Shown here piece after piece: positions 1 to 6,562 of a DNA stretch of 10,047 bases; position 1 is the stretch's first letter; the number at the start of each line of letters is the position of its first letter. The DNA comes from Lachnospiraceae bacterium (GTDB taxonomy: Bacteria; Bacillota_A; Clostridia; Lachnospirales; Lachnospiraceae). A model generated the notes under the pieces. The model did no database searches. It had not been told where the DNA came from and saw nothing but the letters and a program-made list of their open reading frames with translations. Made by a program: the position numbers and the translations under genes. The DNA lies in contig VSOD01000118.1 in NCBI GenBank assembly GCA_009774655.1, positions 1 through 10,047 on the forward strand. Reading direction: 5' to 3'.

Positions 1-139
1 TACATAAAATATTAGCGCCTACCTGGCTATATAGACTTAATCCAACCTGCCACATCGGATCTGATACCGGAATAACCGCCGTAAGAGTGTGCATTACATA
101 CACTATTATCATATACACGATCCAAATAGTAAACTCCAT
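1..139 (-). CDS. CPBP-family intramembrane protease, second tandem copy (N-terminal part only)
   Basis: Reading leftwards from the ATG at 139, an open frame of 46 codons runs off the window edge. It encodes a hydrophobic N-terminus beginning MEFTIWIVYM that is nearly the same as the start of the complete CPBP gene at 297-1058. The differences cluster at residues 13-16 (VYVM here, MNVV there) and residue 21 (A here, V there). The start is chosen because a strong Shine-Dalgarno (AAAGGGGG) lies 7 nt upstream, exactly as in the other copy. The catalytic motifs of the family would lie beyond the window, so this copy's activity cannot be judged. It is a paralogue in direct tandem array, downstream of the complete copy in transcription order. 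The family call rests entirely on similarity to its neighbour. Confidence 0.75.
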   Translation of the reverse strand, partial: MEFTIWIVYMIIVYVMHTLTAVIPVSDPMWQVGLSLYSQVGANILC

Positions 140-296
140 TCCGTATCCCCCTTTGTCTTTAGACCCTGTCTCCGCATCAATAAACAAACCTTTAACCGTC
201 CACCCTTTAATATTCAGCCATCATTACGGCTCTAAAAAAATCCTTTTCGCTTAAGTATCACATACAAATCTGCCAGCATAGCTTCAAATCATCACA
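140..296 (-). other. Intergenic spacer between the two CPBP copies
   Basis: This is 157 bp of AT-rich DNA with no convincing open frame. Its left third (140-197) is the duplicated leader shared with 1059-1116. The rest (198-296) has no counterpart near the other copy. A run of seven T on the minus strand lies near 234-240, but no stable GC stem precedes it, so I do not call a terminator. A weak TTGAAG element is visible near 280, without a good -10 at proper spacing. Confidence 0.5.
147..154 (-). promoter_or_regulatory. Ribosome binding site of the partial CPBP copy
   Basis: AAAGGGGG on the minus strand, 7 nt before the ATG at 139. It is identical in sequence and spacing to the site before the complete copy, and it fixes the start codon of this fragment. 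Confidence 0.7.
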
Positions 297-1058
297 TCAA
301 CTATACCTCTTTCCTCTTCCAGTCTCCCATCGAAGCATTAAAATTCCAACTATCAAGATTATAATTCCTATAGCAATCTGTATAAACCCACCGCCAGAAT
401 ACATACCCCAAACCTTATCATTCAGGACATTGTCATTAAATAATGAAAATGAATTGTTCACAGCATGAATGATAATTCCAATATAAACATTGTCTGTTAG
501 AATAATGGCGTATCCTATTATTACTCCAGCAAACATAGCCGAGATAAATTGAATACCATTCATATGAATGAGTCCAAAGAAAATACTTGAGATAATAATC
601 GCATACAAATTTCCACGCTTTTGCCTCGCAACAGGAAAAATAATCCCTCGAAGGATCAGTTCCTCTGTAACCGGAGCCAATAGTGCTACATACAGTATTC
701 CCGGAACAGTGGCTGAAAACATCGCCCCATTCGTTAGGACTACCTCCCCAACATCCCTTAAACTTTGTTCGGCAAAACCTATGAAAAGCAGGAAAAAAAT
801 TCTATGCCCAAAACATACCCCTATGCCAATCACCGTTGCCCACACGCAGCACTTCAAACCTTTCTTACTGATCAATCGCATTTCATTTTTGTGATACAAA
901 TATTTTCGAAAAATATAAATACATAAAATATTAGCGCCTACCTGGCTATATAGACTTAATCCAACCTGCCACATCGGATCTGATACCGGAATAACCACCG
1001 TAAGAGTATGCACTACATTCATGATTATCATATACACAATCCAAATAGTAAACTCCAT
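297..1058 (-). CDS. CPBP family intramembrane metalloprotease (complete copy)
   Basis: Predicted 253-residue polytopic membrane protein of the CPBP (CAAX protease/bacteriocin-processing, Abi) family. These glutamate-type intramembrane proteases include eukaryotic Rce1 and many Gram-positive proteins linked to bacteriocin maturation or immunity. The family motifs are present in order: EELILR with E132, E133 and R137; FGLIH with H165; and HAVNN with H198 and N202. All the usual active-site residues are therefore in place and the enzyme is probably active. Hydrophobic stretches surround them, roughly at residues 3-25, 32-52, 70-95, 115-130, 150-165, 170-187, 190-205 and 225-243. The frame is open to an ATG at 1163, but I place the start at 1058 because AAAGGGGG lies 7 nt upstream of it and the tandem copy starts at the same point. 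The substrate is unknown; nothing nearby looks like a bacteriocin precursor. Confidence 0.9.
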   Translation of the reverse strand: MEFTIWIVYMIIMNVVHTLTVVIPVSDPMWQVGLSLYSQVGANILCIYIFRKYLYHKNEMRLISKKGLKCCVWATVIGIGVCFGHRIFFLLFIGFAEQSLRDVGEVVLTNGAMFSATVPGILYVALLAPVTEELILRGIIFPVARQKRGNLYAIIISSIFFGLIHMNGIQFISAMFAGVIIGYAIILTDNVYIGIIIHAVNNSFSLFNDNVLNDKVWGMYSGGGFIQIAIGIIILIVGILMLRWETGRGKRYS

Positions 1059-1116
1059 TCCGTATCCCCCTTTGTCTTTAGACCCCGTCTCCGCATCCAT
1101 AAACAAACTTTTAACC
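920..1116. repeat. Direct repeat, copy B (5' end and leader of CPBP gene)
   Basis: Partner of 1-197 at an offset of 919 bp and about 95% identity by hand count. It covers the first 46 codons of the complete CPBP gene, its ribosome binding site and the leader up to the shared TTAACC at 1111-1116. Upstream of this the two copies are unrelated, which marks one edge of the duplicated unit. Confidence 0.93.
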
Positions 1117-1211
1117 AGTCTGCAATTTGTCACCATATTTCCCGGATATAGCCAGTGAATCATTTAGGCCTGGCGAAATTCCTCTTCATTCGTGGAAGCA
1201 TACGGAACAGC
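1059..1211 (-). other. Intergenic region between the glycan operon and the CPBP genes
   Basis: This is 153 bp between the stop of the 614-residue membrane protein gene and the start of the complete CPBP gene. It contains the CPBP ribosome binding site and leader. A possible but weak promoter pair sits in the leader shared by both copies (TTGTTT, then TCTAAA 18 nt later), which would give a very short leader. No GC-rich stem followed by a T-run is visible, so no intrinsic terminator is called for the upstream operon. Base composition changes from GC-rich to AT-rich across this region. Confidence 0.45.
1066..1073 (-). promoter_or_regulatory. Ribosome binding site of the complete CPBP gene
   Basis: AAAGGGGG on the minus strand with a 7-nt spacer to the ATG at 1058. 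It decides the start against the upstream in-frame ATG at 1163, and it is conserved in the duplicate copy. Confidence 0.75.
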
Positions 1212-3056
1212 TTACAACTCCTCCAGCAGCATCGCCGCGAACAGCGGCAGCCCAAACCAGAAGATCAGCACATATCGGGGCAGGTACGTAGGGCCGAGGA
1301 TTACCGTCAGCCACACGAGCAGCACCATCAGGTAAGGCATCACGATATGATACTTCCTCCGGTACAGCATGGTCGCGAACACGAAGGCAATGCACCAGAA
1401 CAGCCCGCCCGGCGAGTACAGCATGGAATAGATTGGCACCTTCTCCTGAGATATCTCCAGCGACAGCTTTCTATAGGCTCTGTCAAGCCAGGGAATCTTA
1501 CTGTCCCGATAGCCTGGCTCCTCCACCTCATAGCCAAAGTAGGAACTGTCCCCATAAGTAAACGTAAATACCGTATTGCCGGAATAGACGTCGATCACCG
1601 TATCCGGATACCAGAACCCGTAAGAGTTCATAAGCCACGCATTCACATAGGACAGGGGCTTTCGCAGGCCGATCTTAAGCCACAGCTTCGCATAACGCAT
1701 CTTATCCGCATCGTAGACGCTGTTCTGGAAATGCACTTTCACAGGATCCGACAGCTTCGGATTATACAGCACCAGCGCCTCCTCCGGGAGCACCTCATGC
1801 AGCGCCCTGACGTCCTCCGGGGAAAAAACTTCGGGATTGAACTTATAGGTTCTGGCCAGCTGCTGGATCGGCACCGTCAGGATCTCCTGATTCTCCTCAT
1901 TCTTCGCGTGCAGTATCACGGTCAAAGAGCTGTTGATCAGAAAATAAGCGCCGAAAATAATGACCAGAAGCATCCCTGTCTTTCTCAAATACAGGTTGCC
2001 ACCCGTCTTCCGGCCGTCCCGTGCCTTATTCATATAGAACAGCAACGCAGCCGCCATCACCGCAAACGCATAGACGCCGTTTTTACGAAACAGCATCATC
2101 GCCAGGGCGCTTACTACAAAGAAAGCCATCTTTTTCCAGGATGCAAAAAAAACTTCCCGGTCGCTGCCCAGATCCAGCAGCGCCAGCATAAGCATCAAAA
2201 GCGCCGACGTAAAGAGCGTATCCTTCGCGGAGCAGAGTGTGAACATCACAATAACGGGAAAAAATGCGAAATAAAGCAGCGATACGATCCGCACTCCCCT
2301 GGCAACCTTCCTTCTTCTCATAAAAATATGCAGCCAGGTAAAGCATCCGGACACGATCACCATCTGCACCACCATATAACAGGCGATGCCCAGATTATAA
2401 GAGTCGGTCACCTTATGCACCGCACAGATGATCCCGCCAAGCAGAAGTACATGTACGAGCGGATGATGGGTGGTAAAATTTCTCGACGCCACCTGCAGCC
2501 ATTCTTCCTGCGCATCATAAACAAAAAAACCGGGATACACCGCAAGCAGCACCGGCAGCCAGCTCAGCAGCAGAAAGAGAAAGATCAGCAGATCCGCATA
2601 TTTAACCGCCTTTATGGGCGTCGCCGGGAGCCTGATATGCTCCGCCAGCCTGTTCTTGCGCTCTTCGATCCCGCTCAGAAAATCCCAGAACTTCCGCACC
2701 AGAATGGTAAAAAGGCAGGTCAGTACCGGCAGGGAGATCCACAGCCGCCAGTCCTTGAAATCCACATTGCCCACCGCGTCAAGCCGGACGCCAAAAAGCA
2801 TTGCCGTCGTAAACAGAAAAGACAGTATGCCGCCGATCAGCCATCCCCGCCTGTCATGCCAGTCAATGGTCTGCAGGGAACCCCTGACCGCATAGATACA
2901 CAGCACCCAGACAAAGACCGCAAAAATGCTGTTGGTAAATCCCAGCACATTTTCTTTCAGATTCAGCACCTGCGGAAAGCATAAAGTACCCGCCGTGGCG
3001 ATCACAAAGGCAACTGCATTCAATTTTAATCTGACTTTAAACGCTCTCTCATCCAT
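1212..3056 (-). CDS. Polytopic membrane protein, candidate GT-C glycosyltransferase (DUF6020-like)
   Basis: Predicted 614-residue protein with many hydrophobic helices: residues 12-30, 38-57, 72-90, 108-120, 153-173, about 200-215, 222-245, 255-272, 280-295, several more to about residue 390, and a further group at the C-terminus. A first long outer loop carries YPGFFVYDAQEEW (174-186), followed by HHP (197-199) and H202, then SAKDT (276-280). An acidic residue in such a loop close to conserved histidines is typical of polyprenyl-phosphate-sugar-dependent GT-C enzymes, and I recall this YPG...YD...HHP pattern from the DUF6020 group. A stretch around residues 390-520 is more polar and probably extracytoplasmic. 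The start at 3056 is chosen because it overlaps the GT2 stop by 8 nt. The site GAAGGA lies rather far upstream (14 nt), so translational coupling is likely. It may use the lipid-linked sugar made by the adjacent GT2, but the reaction is not known. Confidence 0.75.
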   Translation of the reverse strand: MDERAFKVRLKLNAVAFVIATAGTLCFPQVLNLKENVLGFTNSIFAVFVWVLCIYAVRGSLQTIDWHDRRGWLIGGILSFLFTTAMLFGVRLDAVGNVDFKDWRLWISLPVLTCLFTILVRKFWDFLSGIEERKNRLAEHIRLPATPIKAVKYADLLIFLFLLLSWLPVLLAVYPGFFVYDAQEEWLQVASRNFTTHHPLVHVLLLGGIICAVHKVTDSYNLGIACYMVVQMVIVSGCFTWLHIFMRRRKVARGVRIVSLLYFAFFPVIVMFTLCSAKDTLFTSALLMLMLALLDLGSDREVFFASWKKMAFFVVSALAMMLFRKNGVYAFAVMAAALLFYMNKARDGRKTGGNLYLRKTGMLLVIIFGAYFLINSSLTVILHAKNEENQEILTVPIQQLARTYKFNPEVFSPEDVRALHEVLPEEALVLYNPKLSDPVKVHFQNSVYDADKMRYAKLWLKIGLRKPLSYVNAWLMNSYGFWYPDTVIDVYSGNTVFTFTYGDSSYFGYEVEEPGYRDSKIPWLDRAYRKLSLEISQEKVPIYSMLYSPGGLFWCIAFVFATMLYRRKYHIVMPYLMVLLVWLTVILGPTYLPRYVLIFWFGLPLFAAMLLEEL

Positions 3057-4062
3057 GACGTTCTCTTGATTCCTTCTGCTCTTTCCCGTTTTCTCCGGTA
3101 TTCTGCACACCGGCTGCCGGTATCGTCTTCACAGCCTCATTGATACATTCCCTGATCACATACTGCGGCGAGTTGTTCAGCGAAATATAGATGCGGCCGA
3201 TGTATTCCCCGATCAGCCCCAGCATCAGCATGATCATCCCGCCGATAAATACAAGCGCCGCCATCATGGCACTGAACCCGATCGGCACCACCGGATTTAC
3301 AAACTTCTTGATTATCGTATAAATACCATATATAAAACCGCATATCGCCGTGAAACATCCAAGCGCCGTGGCGATCCGCAGCGGTTTGATGCTGAAAGCC
3401 GTAAAACCGTTAAACCACAATCCCAGCAGTTTGCCGAGCGTATAACCGGACGCTCCCACCTCCCGCTCCCTGTGGACCACCTCCACATTGACGATCTTCT
3501 TTGTCGTGCGCAGCACCAGCCCGATCACATAGGGATACGGATTGGTGTAGCGCATGATCTCGTCGATCACGAAGCGCTTCGCGGCAAAATAGCTCGACAG
3601 ATACAGCTCCTTCGGTTTCCCCAGCATTACTCTTGTCATCAATTCATTGATCTTACTGCCAAAATTGCGGAAGCCGGAATGCTGTTTGTGCGTATACTTT
3701 GCATAGACGACGTCACTGCCCTGCTCTATCTGCGCAAGTAACCTGCCGACTTCATCCGCCGGCGTCTGCCCGTCATCATCCAGGCACACCACCACATCGC
3801 CGCGGGTCTGCCGAAATCCTGCCATCAATGCGGCATGCTGTCCGAAATTTCTGGCCAGATTGATGCCGCAGATATCTCCCCGCTGTGCACACAGCCCGCG
3901 GATCACCTCGAATGTATCATCCGGCGAGCTGTCGTTGACCAGCACGATCTCATACGTATAGGCAGACAACTTTTTCATGGCTTCATCAATCTCCGCCACT
4001 ACCTTACCGATCGTCTCTGCGGAACGATAGCAGGGTATCACAAAACTGACAAGTTTACTCAT
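3049..4062 (-). CDS. Family 2 glycosyltransferase, polyprenyl-phosphate sugar synthase (GtrB/ArnC/DPM1 type)
   Basis: Predicted 337-residue membrane-anchored enzyme that moves a sugar from a nucleotide donor to undecaprenyl phosphate on the cytoplasmic face. The N-terminal GT-A domain has SFVIPCY (6-12), VNDSSPDDT (42-50) and the metal-binding DDDGQ (95-99). The family signature H-x2-R-x2-G-x-S-x-Y-x3-KL is complete (H197, R200, G203, S205, Y207, K211-L212). Two C-terminal transmembrane helices lie at about 228-252 and 264-288, followed by a short charged tail. Length and layout match GtrB, ArnC and CsbB-type proteins. The start at 4062 overlaps the GNAT stop as ATGA, with AGGAAGGA 10 nt upstream. 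The downstream membrane-protein gene overlaps its end by 8 nt, suggesting a donor-making and donor-using pair. The sugar cannot be read from sequence; glucose, GlcNAc or the amino sugar made by the neighbouring WecE and GNAT are options. Confidence 0.93.
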   Translation of the reverse strand: MSKLVSFVIPCYRSAETIGKVVAEIDEAMKKLSAYTYEIVLVNDSSPDDTFEVIRGLCAQRGDICGINLARNFGQHAALMAGFRQTRGDVVVCLDDDGQTPADEVGRLLAQIEQGSDVVYAKYTHKQHSGFRNFGSKINELMTRVMLGKPKELYLSSYFAAKRFVIDEIMRYTNPYPYVIGLVLRTTKKIVNVEVVHREREVGASGYTLGKLLGLWFNGFTAFSIKPLRIATALGCFTAICGFIYGIYTIIKKFVNPVVPIGFSAMMAALVFIGGMIMLMLGLIGEYIGRIYISLNNSPQYVIRECINEAVKTIPAAGVQNTGENGKEQKESRERHG

Positions 4063-4607
4063 ATGCTCTTTTTCCTTCCTTCATCCGTATCATGCCGCCA
4101 GTCGGCAGCGTCCAGCTCCATAAAGCACACTTCCCGCTCTCCCTGCCGGGTCATCACCCGCTCCCGTCTGTCCGTCAGGCGAAAGCCCACATGTTCGTAA
4201 CTTTTCCGCGCGCCGATATTATCCGCCAGAAAGCGCAGAAACACCTTCCGCAGCTTTAACTTTGCAAAGGCATATGCCAATGCCTGCCCGGCCGCCGCCG
4301 TACCGTAACCGCAGCCCAGCGCATCCTCTTCTCCGATAAAAATGCCATACTCTGCCGTCCCTTTTTCCCGGTCGATATCCCGAAAATAAACGCTGCCGAT
4401 CTCCCGGCCGTCTGCCAGACAGATGATGAACTGCACCACATATCCCGGCTCTACCTGCTCTCTGATCCAGCGCAGGTGTCCTTCTTCCGTGAAAAGCTCC
4501 TGATAGATAAAATTATTTCTCACAAAATCCCTGTTGCGCCACGCCACGATCTTCGTGGTATCCCCGGCCGTCATCAGGCGAAGCCGGACCAACTCCTGTT
4601 TTCCCAT
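4059..4607 (-). CDS. GNAT family N-acetyltransferase, probably acting on an amino-sugar nucleotide
   Basis: Predicted 182-residue cytoplasmic GNAT of the RimJ/RimL-like (Acetyltransf_3) layout. Residues 8-30 carry the RLRLMTAGDTTKIVAWRN start typical of this group. The acetyl-CoA pyrophosphate loop is G98-x-G100-x-G102 followed by a helix, and the ADNIGARKSYEHVGF segment (128-142) is the classic last motif. Overall shape resembles PseH, which N-acetylates a 4-amino sugar nucleotide. E. coli WecD is the functional counterpart in the Fuc4NAc pathway but is longer. Position in one operon with a WecE-type aminotransferase makes acetylation of a 4-amino-4,6-dideoxy sugar nucleotide the best guess. 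Ribosomal protein or antibiotic acetylation is less likely here. TAAGGAG overlaps the stop of the upstream gene and lies 11 nt before this ATG. The stop overlaps the GT2 start by 4 nt. Confidence 0.85.
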   Translation of the reverse strand: MGKQELVRLRLMTAGDTTKIVAWRNRDFVRNNFIYQELFTEEGHLRWIREQVEPGYVVQFIICLADGREIGSVYFRDIDREKGTAEYGIFIGEEDALGCGYGTAAAGQALAYAFAKLKLRKVFLRFLADNIGARKSYEHVGFRLTDRRERVMTRQGEREVCFMELDAADWRHDTDEGRKKSI

Positions 4608-4622
4608 AGCCTGTGTGTCTCC

Positions 4623-6518
4623 TTATCGCCATACTCTGTAAACCGCATACGCTTCGCCGATCCGGTCTGTTTCCTCTACCGTGACCGTGATCCCCTGTGC
4701 GTCATAGTAATCCGTAAGCCAGCCAAATCCCTGCTGTGCCACTTCCGTATCGGACATGATCCAGTAGACATTGTCCTGCTCCAGCAGCCCCTGCTGCGCG
4801 GATTCGATGCCATATCTCCCGATCTTCTCGTAATAGAGCGGGCTGTTGCACATCCAGCCGCCCAGTATATCATAGTTGGCATACCCGCCATCCGGTACAC
4901 CGTCAAAAATCTTTCTCGAAAAGCCCACGGTAGAATACACATCCTCAAAGTAGAAATTCTCTTTGTGCGCCCGGCAGTATTCGTCGATCGCCTGCCAGTC
5001 CCTGTTCACCGCCTCCCGCTGTGCCTGATCCACCTGCAGCGCCGCTATGCTGCCTGCCACGCTGCCGCCGCTCAGCATCACGGCCGCCAGCAGGATTCCC
5101 GCCAGAATACCGCTCCAGAGTCTGCGCGCCCGGCCGCCGGTTTCCTGCTGCCGGTCCTGTCCGCTGCTTACGCCGGCCGCAGCGGCGCGCGGTATCATTC
5201 TGGCGGCCAGCGCAGCCAGCAGGGCATACTCCACCAGATACAGCGAATGCGTGATACGCTCCGGATCCCGCCCCCGCAGTAAGATAAACATCCAGACAGC
5301 AGTGCGCCCGGCCGCCAGCAGGGCAAGCTGCCACAGAAAGGCATAAGAACGGACACCCGGCCTTTTCTGTCCGCAAAGTCCACGGCATCCGGCCGCCAGC
5401 ACTGCCGCATACAGCAAGAGCAGCAGCGTACTGTAAGGCCTGTCCCCGCCGCGGAAAGTACGGTAAAAATACCGGTATGCCTGTTCTTTCACAATCCCGC
5501 TCCAGTCTTTTGCACCGCGCAGCGTCTTTGTTGCATACCCTGCCAGCTTCGTAAGAAAAGCGGTATCTATCGTTTCATCCAGTCCATAATCATAGTTGCG
5601 CAGCAGAGCCTGTTGATACGCCGGCACGCCCAGCTCCAACAACTGTGCCCCATGGCTCTCCTCTGTAACCAGTTCCGGATAGAAATCATAAATCGTCGTC
5701 CGCGCCTCAAAAAACTTTAGAAAATCCTGCCACTGCGCACTGCCATACGCCCCGTAGTCTATGCCTCCCGACAAAAGCATTCCCGCCAGCATGATACCCA
5801 ATACGCCGCCGTATTTGAAGAAATTTGTTTTCTCAAAGATCTTTTTTTCTCCGGTCAGACGGCACAGGCCGGCAAGACAGATAAAAGGGAACGTCAAAAG
5901 AAGCATCTCCGACCGCAGCTGATAAGCTAGGATCACCAACACAACAGACGGTATGTTTTGGAACAGGAACCGCCGCACATTGTCCGTATCCCGCGCGGTC
6001 AAAAAAAGAAACAGCGCCGTGGCGGACAGCATCGCGCTGGTGACGGTATACTGGATATTCACCACATGCGCCAGACACACGCCCCATACAAAAAGCGACC
6101 ATACCAGAAGCAGAAGCAGCTTTTTCCCGATAGAAAAGCCCCTGCGCGCGCCTGCGCCGTCCGCCGCTGCCCGTCCGCCGGCCTGCTCTGTCAGCGCACA
6201 CAGGCGCACAGCAGCCAGCCAGAAGCAGCCAAACTGACACAGGCACAGAAAAAACCCGTACCAGGGAACCGACCCCCATACCCGGTAGCACAAGGCGATC
6301 ACCGCCCCCAGCGGATATAAAGTCTGCATGTTATGGCCATCCGGCGTTCCGCTGTAAGCCCCCGCCATAATGTCCAGCATCATGGTATCGTCGTTCAGAT
6401 CATAGTAGAAGTCAAAACAAAACCCCAACAGGAGCACATTGACCGCCAGAACGAGCAGCGTCAGTATGTAGTTCTGATAGTTTCCTGATCCGGTGCCCTT
6501 TTTCACATTGGCCTCCAT
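4623..6518 (-). CDS. Polytopic membrane protein with NDD motif, candidate GT-C glycosyltransferase
   Basis: Predicted 631-residue protein that I cannot assign to a named family. After a first helix (about 17-35), the first outer loop carries N42-D43-D44 and then YSGTPDGH (55-62). I recall this NDD...G-Y-x-G-x-P-x-x-H pattern in many unnamed Bacillota membrane proteins near surface-glycan genes. Further helices lie at about 68-82, 86-106, 132-152, 158-174, 186-207 (followed by R202-S203-E204), 234-252 and several between 360 and 490. Two polar, Ala/Gly/Arg-rich loops interrupt them near 111-130 and 440-460. The last 130 or so residues form a soluble, probably extracytoplasmic domain. An acidic pair in the first outer loop fits GT-C enzymes. 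The ATG at 6518 has no good site upstream; a GTG at 6506 has GGAGG 5 nt before it, so the true protein may be 627 residues. The gap from wecE is 44 nt. Confidence 0.8.
   Translation of the reverse strand: MEANVKKGTGSGNYQNYILTLLVLAVNVLLLGFCFDFYYDLNDDTMMLDIMAGAYSGTPDGHNMQTLYPLGAVIALCYRVWGSVPWYGFFLCLCQFGCFWLAAVRLCALTEQAGGRAAADGAGARRGFSIGKKLLLLLVWSLFVWGVCLAHVVNIQYTVTSAMLSATALFLFLTARDTDNVRRFLFQNIPSVVLVILAYQLRSEMLLLTFPFICLAGLCRLTGEKKIFEKTNFFKYGGVLGIMLAGMLLSGGIDYGAYGSAQWQDFLKFFEARTTIYDFYPELVTEESHGAQLLELGVPAYQQALLRNYDYGLDETIDTAFLTKLAGYATKTLRGAKDWSGIVKEQAYRYFYRTFRGGDRPYSTLLLLLYAAVLAAGCRGLCGQKRPGVRSYAFLWQLALLAAGRTAVWMFILLRGRDPERITHSLYLVEYALLAALAARMIPRAAAAGVSSGQDRQQETGGRARRLWSGILAGILLAAVMLSGGSVAGSIAALQVDQAQREAVNRDWQAIDEYCRAHKENFYFEDVYSTVGFSRKIFDGVPDGGYANYDILGGWMCNSPLYYEKIGRYGIESAQQGLLEQDNVYWIMSDTEVAQQGFGWLTDYYDAQGITVTVEETDRIGEAYAVYRVWR
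6512..6516 (-). promoter_or_regulatory. GGAGG ribosome binding site inside the annotated start of the NDD protein gene
   Basis: GGAGG on the minus strand lies within the first codons after the ATG at 6518 and 5 nt before an in-frame GTG at 6506-6504. No comparable site precedes the ATG. The GTG may therefore be the real start, which would shorten the protein by four residues. The downstream frame is unaffected. Confidence 0.45.
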
Positions 6519-6562
6519 AAACTTATTCGACGTATCTTCTGGTCATTCGATCAAATGCCGGA

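Larger units (their letters stand above)
1..197. repeat. Direct repeat, copy A (5' end and leader of CPBP gene)
   Basis: This segment aligns without gaps to 920-1116 at a constant offset of 919 bp. By hand count 10 of 197 positions differ, seven in the coding part and three in the leader. The first 60 positions are identical. Similarity stops abruptly on the leader side after the TTAACC at 192-197. On the other side it continues to the window edge, so the true repeat is longer. It represents duplication of the CPBP gene with its ribosome binding site and about 58 bp of leader. Confidence 0.93.

Noticed and set aside
230..245. T-run on the minus strand downstream of the complete CPBP gene as an intrinsic terminator
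   Set aside because: No GC-rich inverted repeat directly precedes the run of seven T.
1059..1163. N-terminal extension of the CPBP protein to an ATG at 1163
   Set aside because: The strong AAAGGGGG site points to the ATG at 1058, and the tandem copy shares only that start.
1164..1211. Terminator at the end of the glycan operon
   Set aside because: Only a four-base stem (CTTC/GAAG) could be found and there is no T-run; read-through into the CPBP genes cannot be excluded.
1155..2984. A 609-codon open frame on the plus strand, antisense to the 614-residue membrane protein gene
   Set aside because: Its product is rich in His, Gln and Arg with no domain-like pattern, as expected when Leu, Met, Val and Ala codons of a hydrophobic GC-rich gene are read on the other strand. 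The sense frame has good motifs and operon overlap.
3057..3110. N-terminal extension of the 614-residue protein to 3110
   Set aside because: The extra 18 residues are polar, overlap the GT2 gene and are less likely than the ATG at 3056 that creates a short coupling overlap.
4945..5388. Several GC-rich open frames of 70-150 codons on both strands inside the NDD protein gene
   Set aside because: They are Arg/Gly/Ala/Pro-rich shadows of a GC-rich gene, without ribosome binding sites or recognisable motifs.
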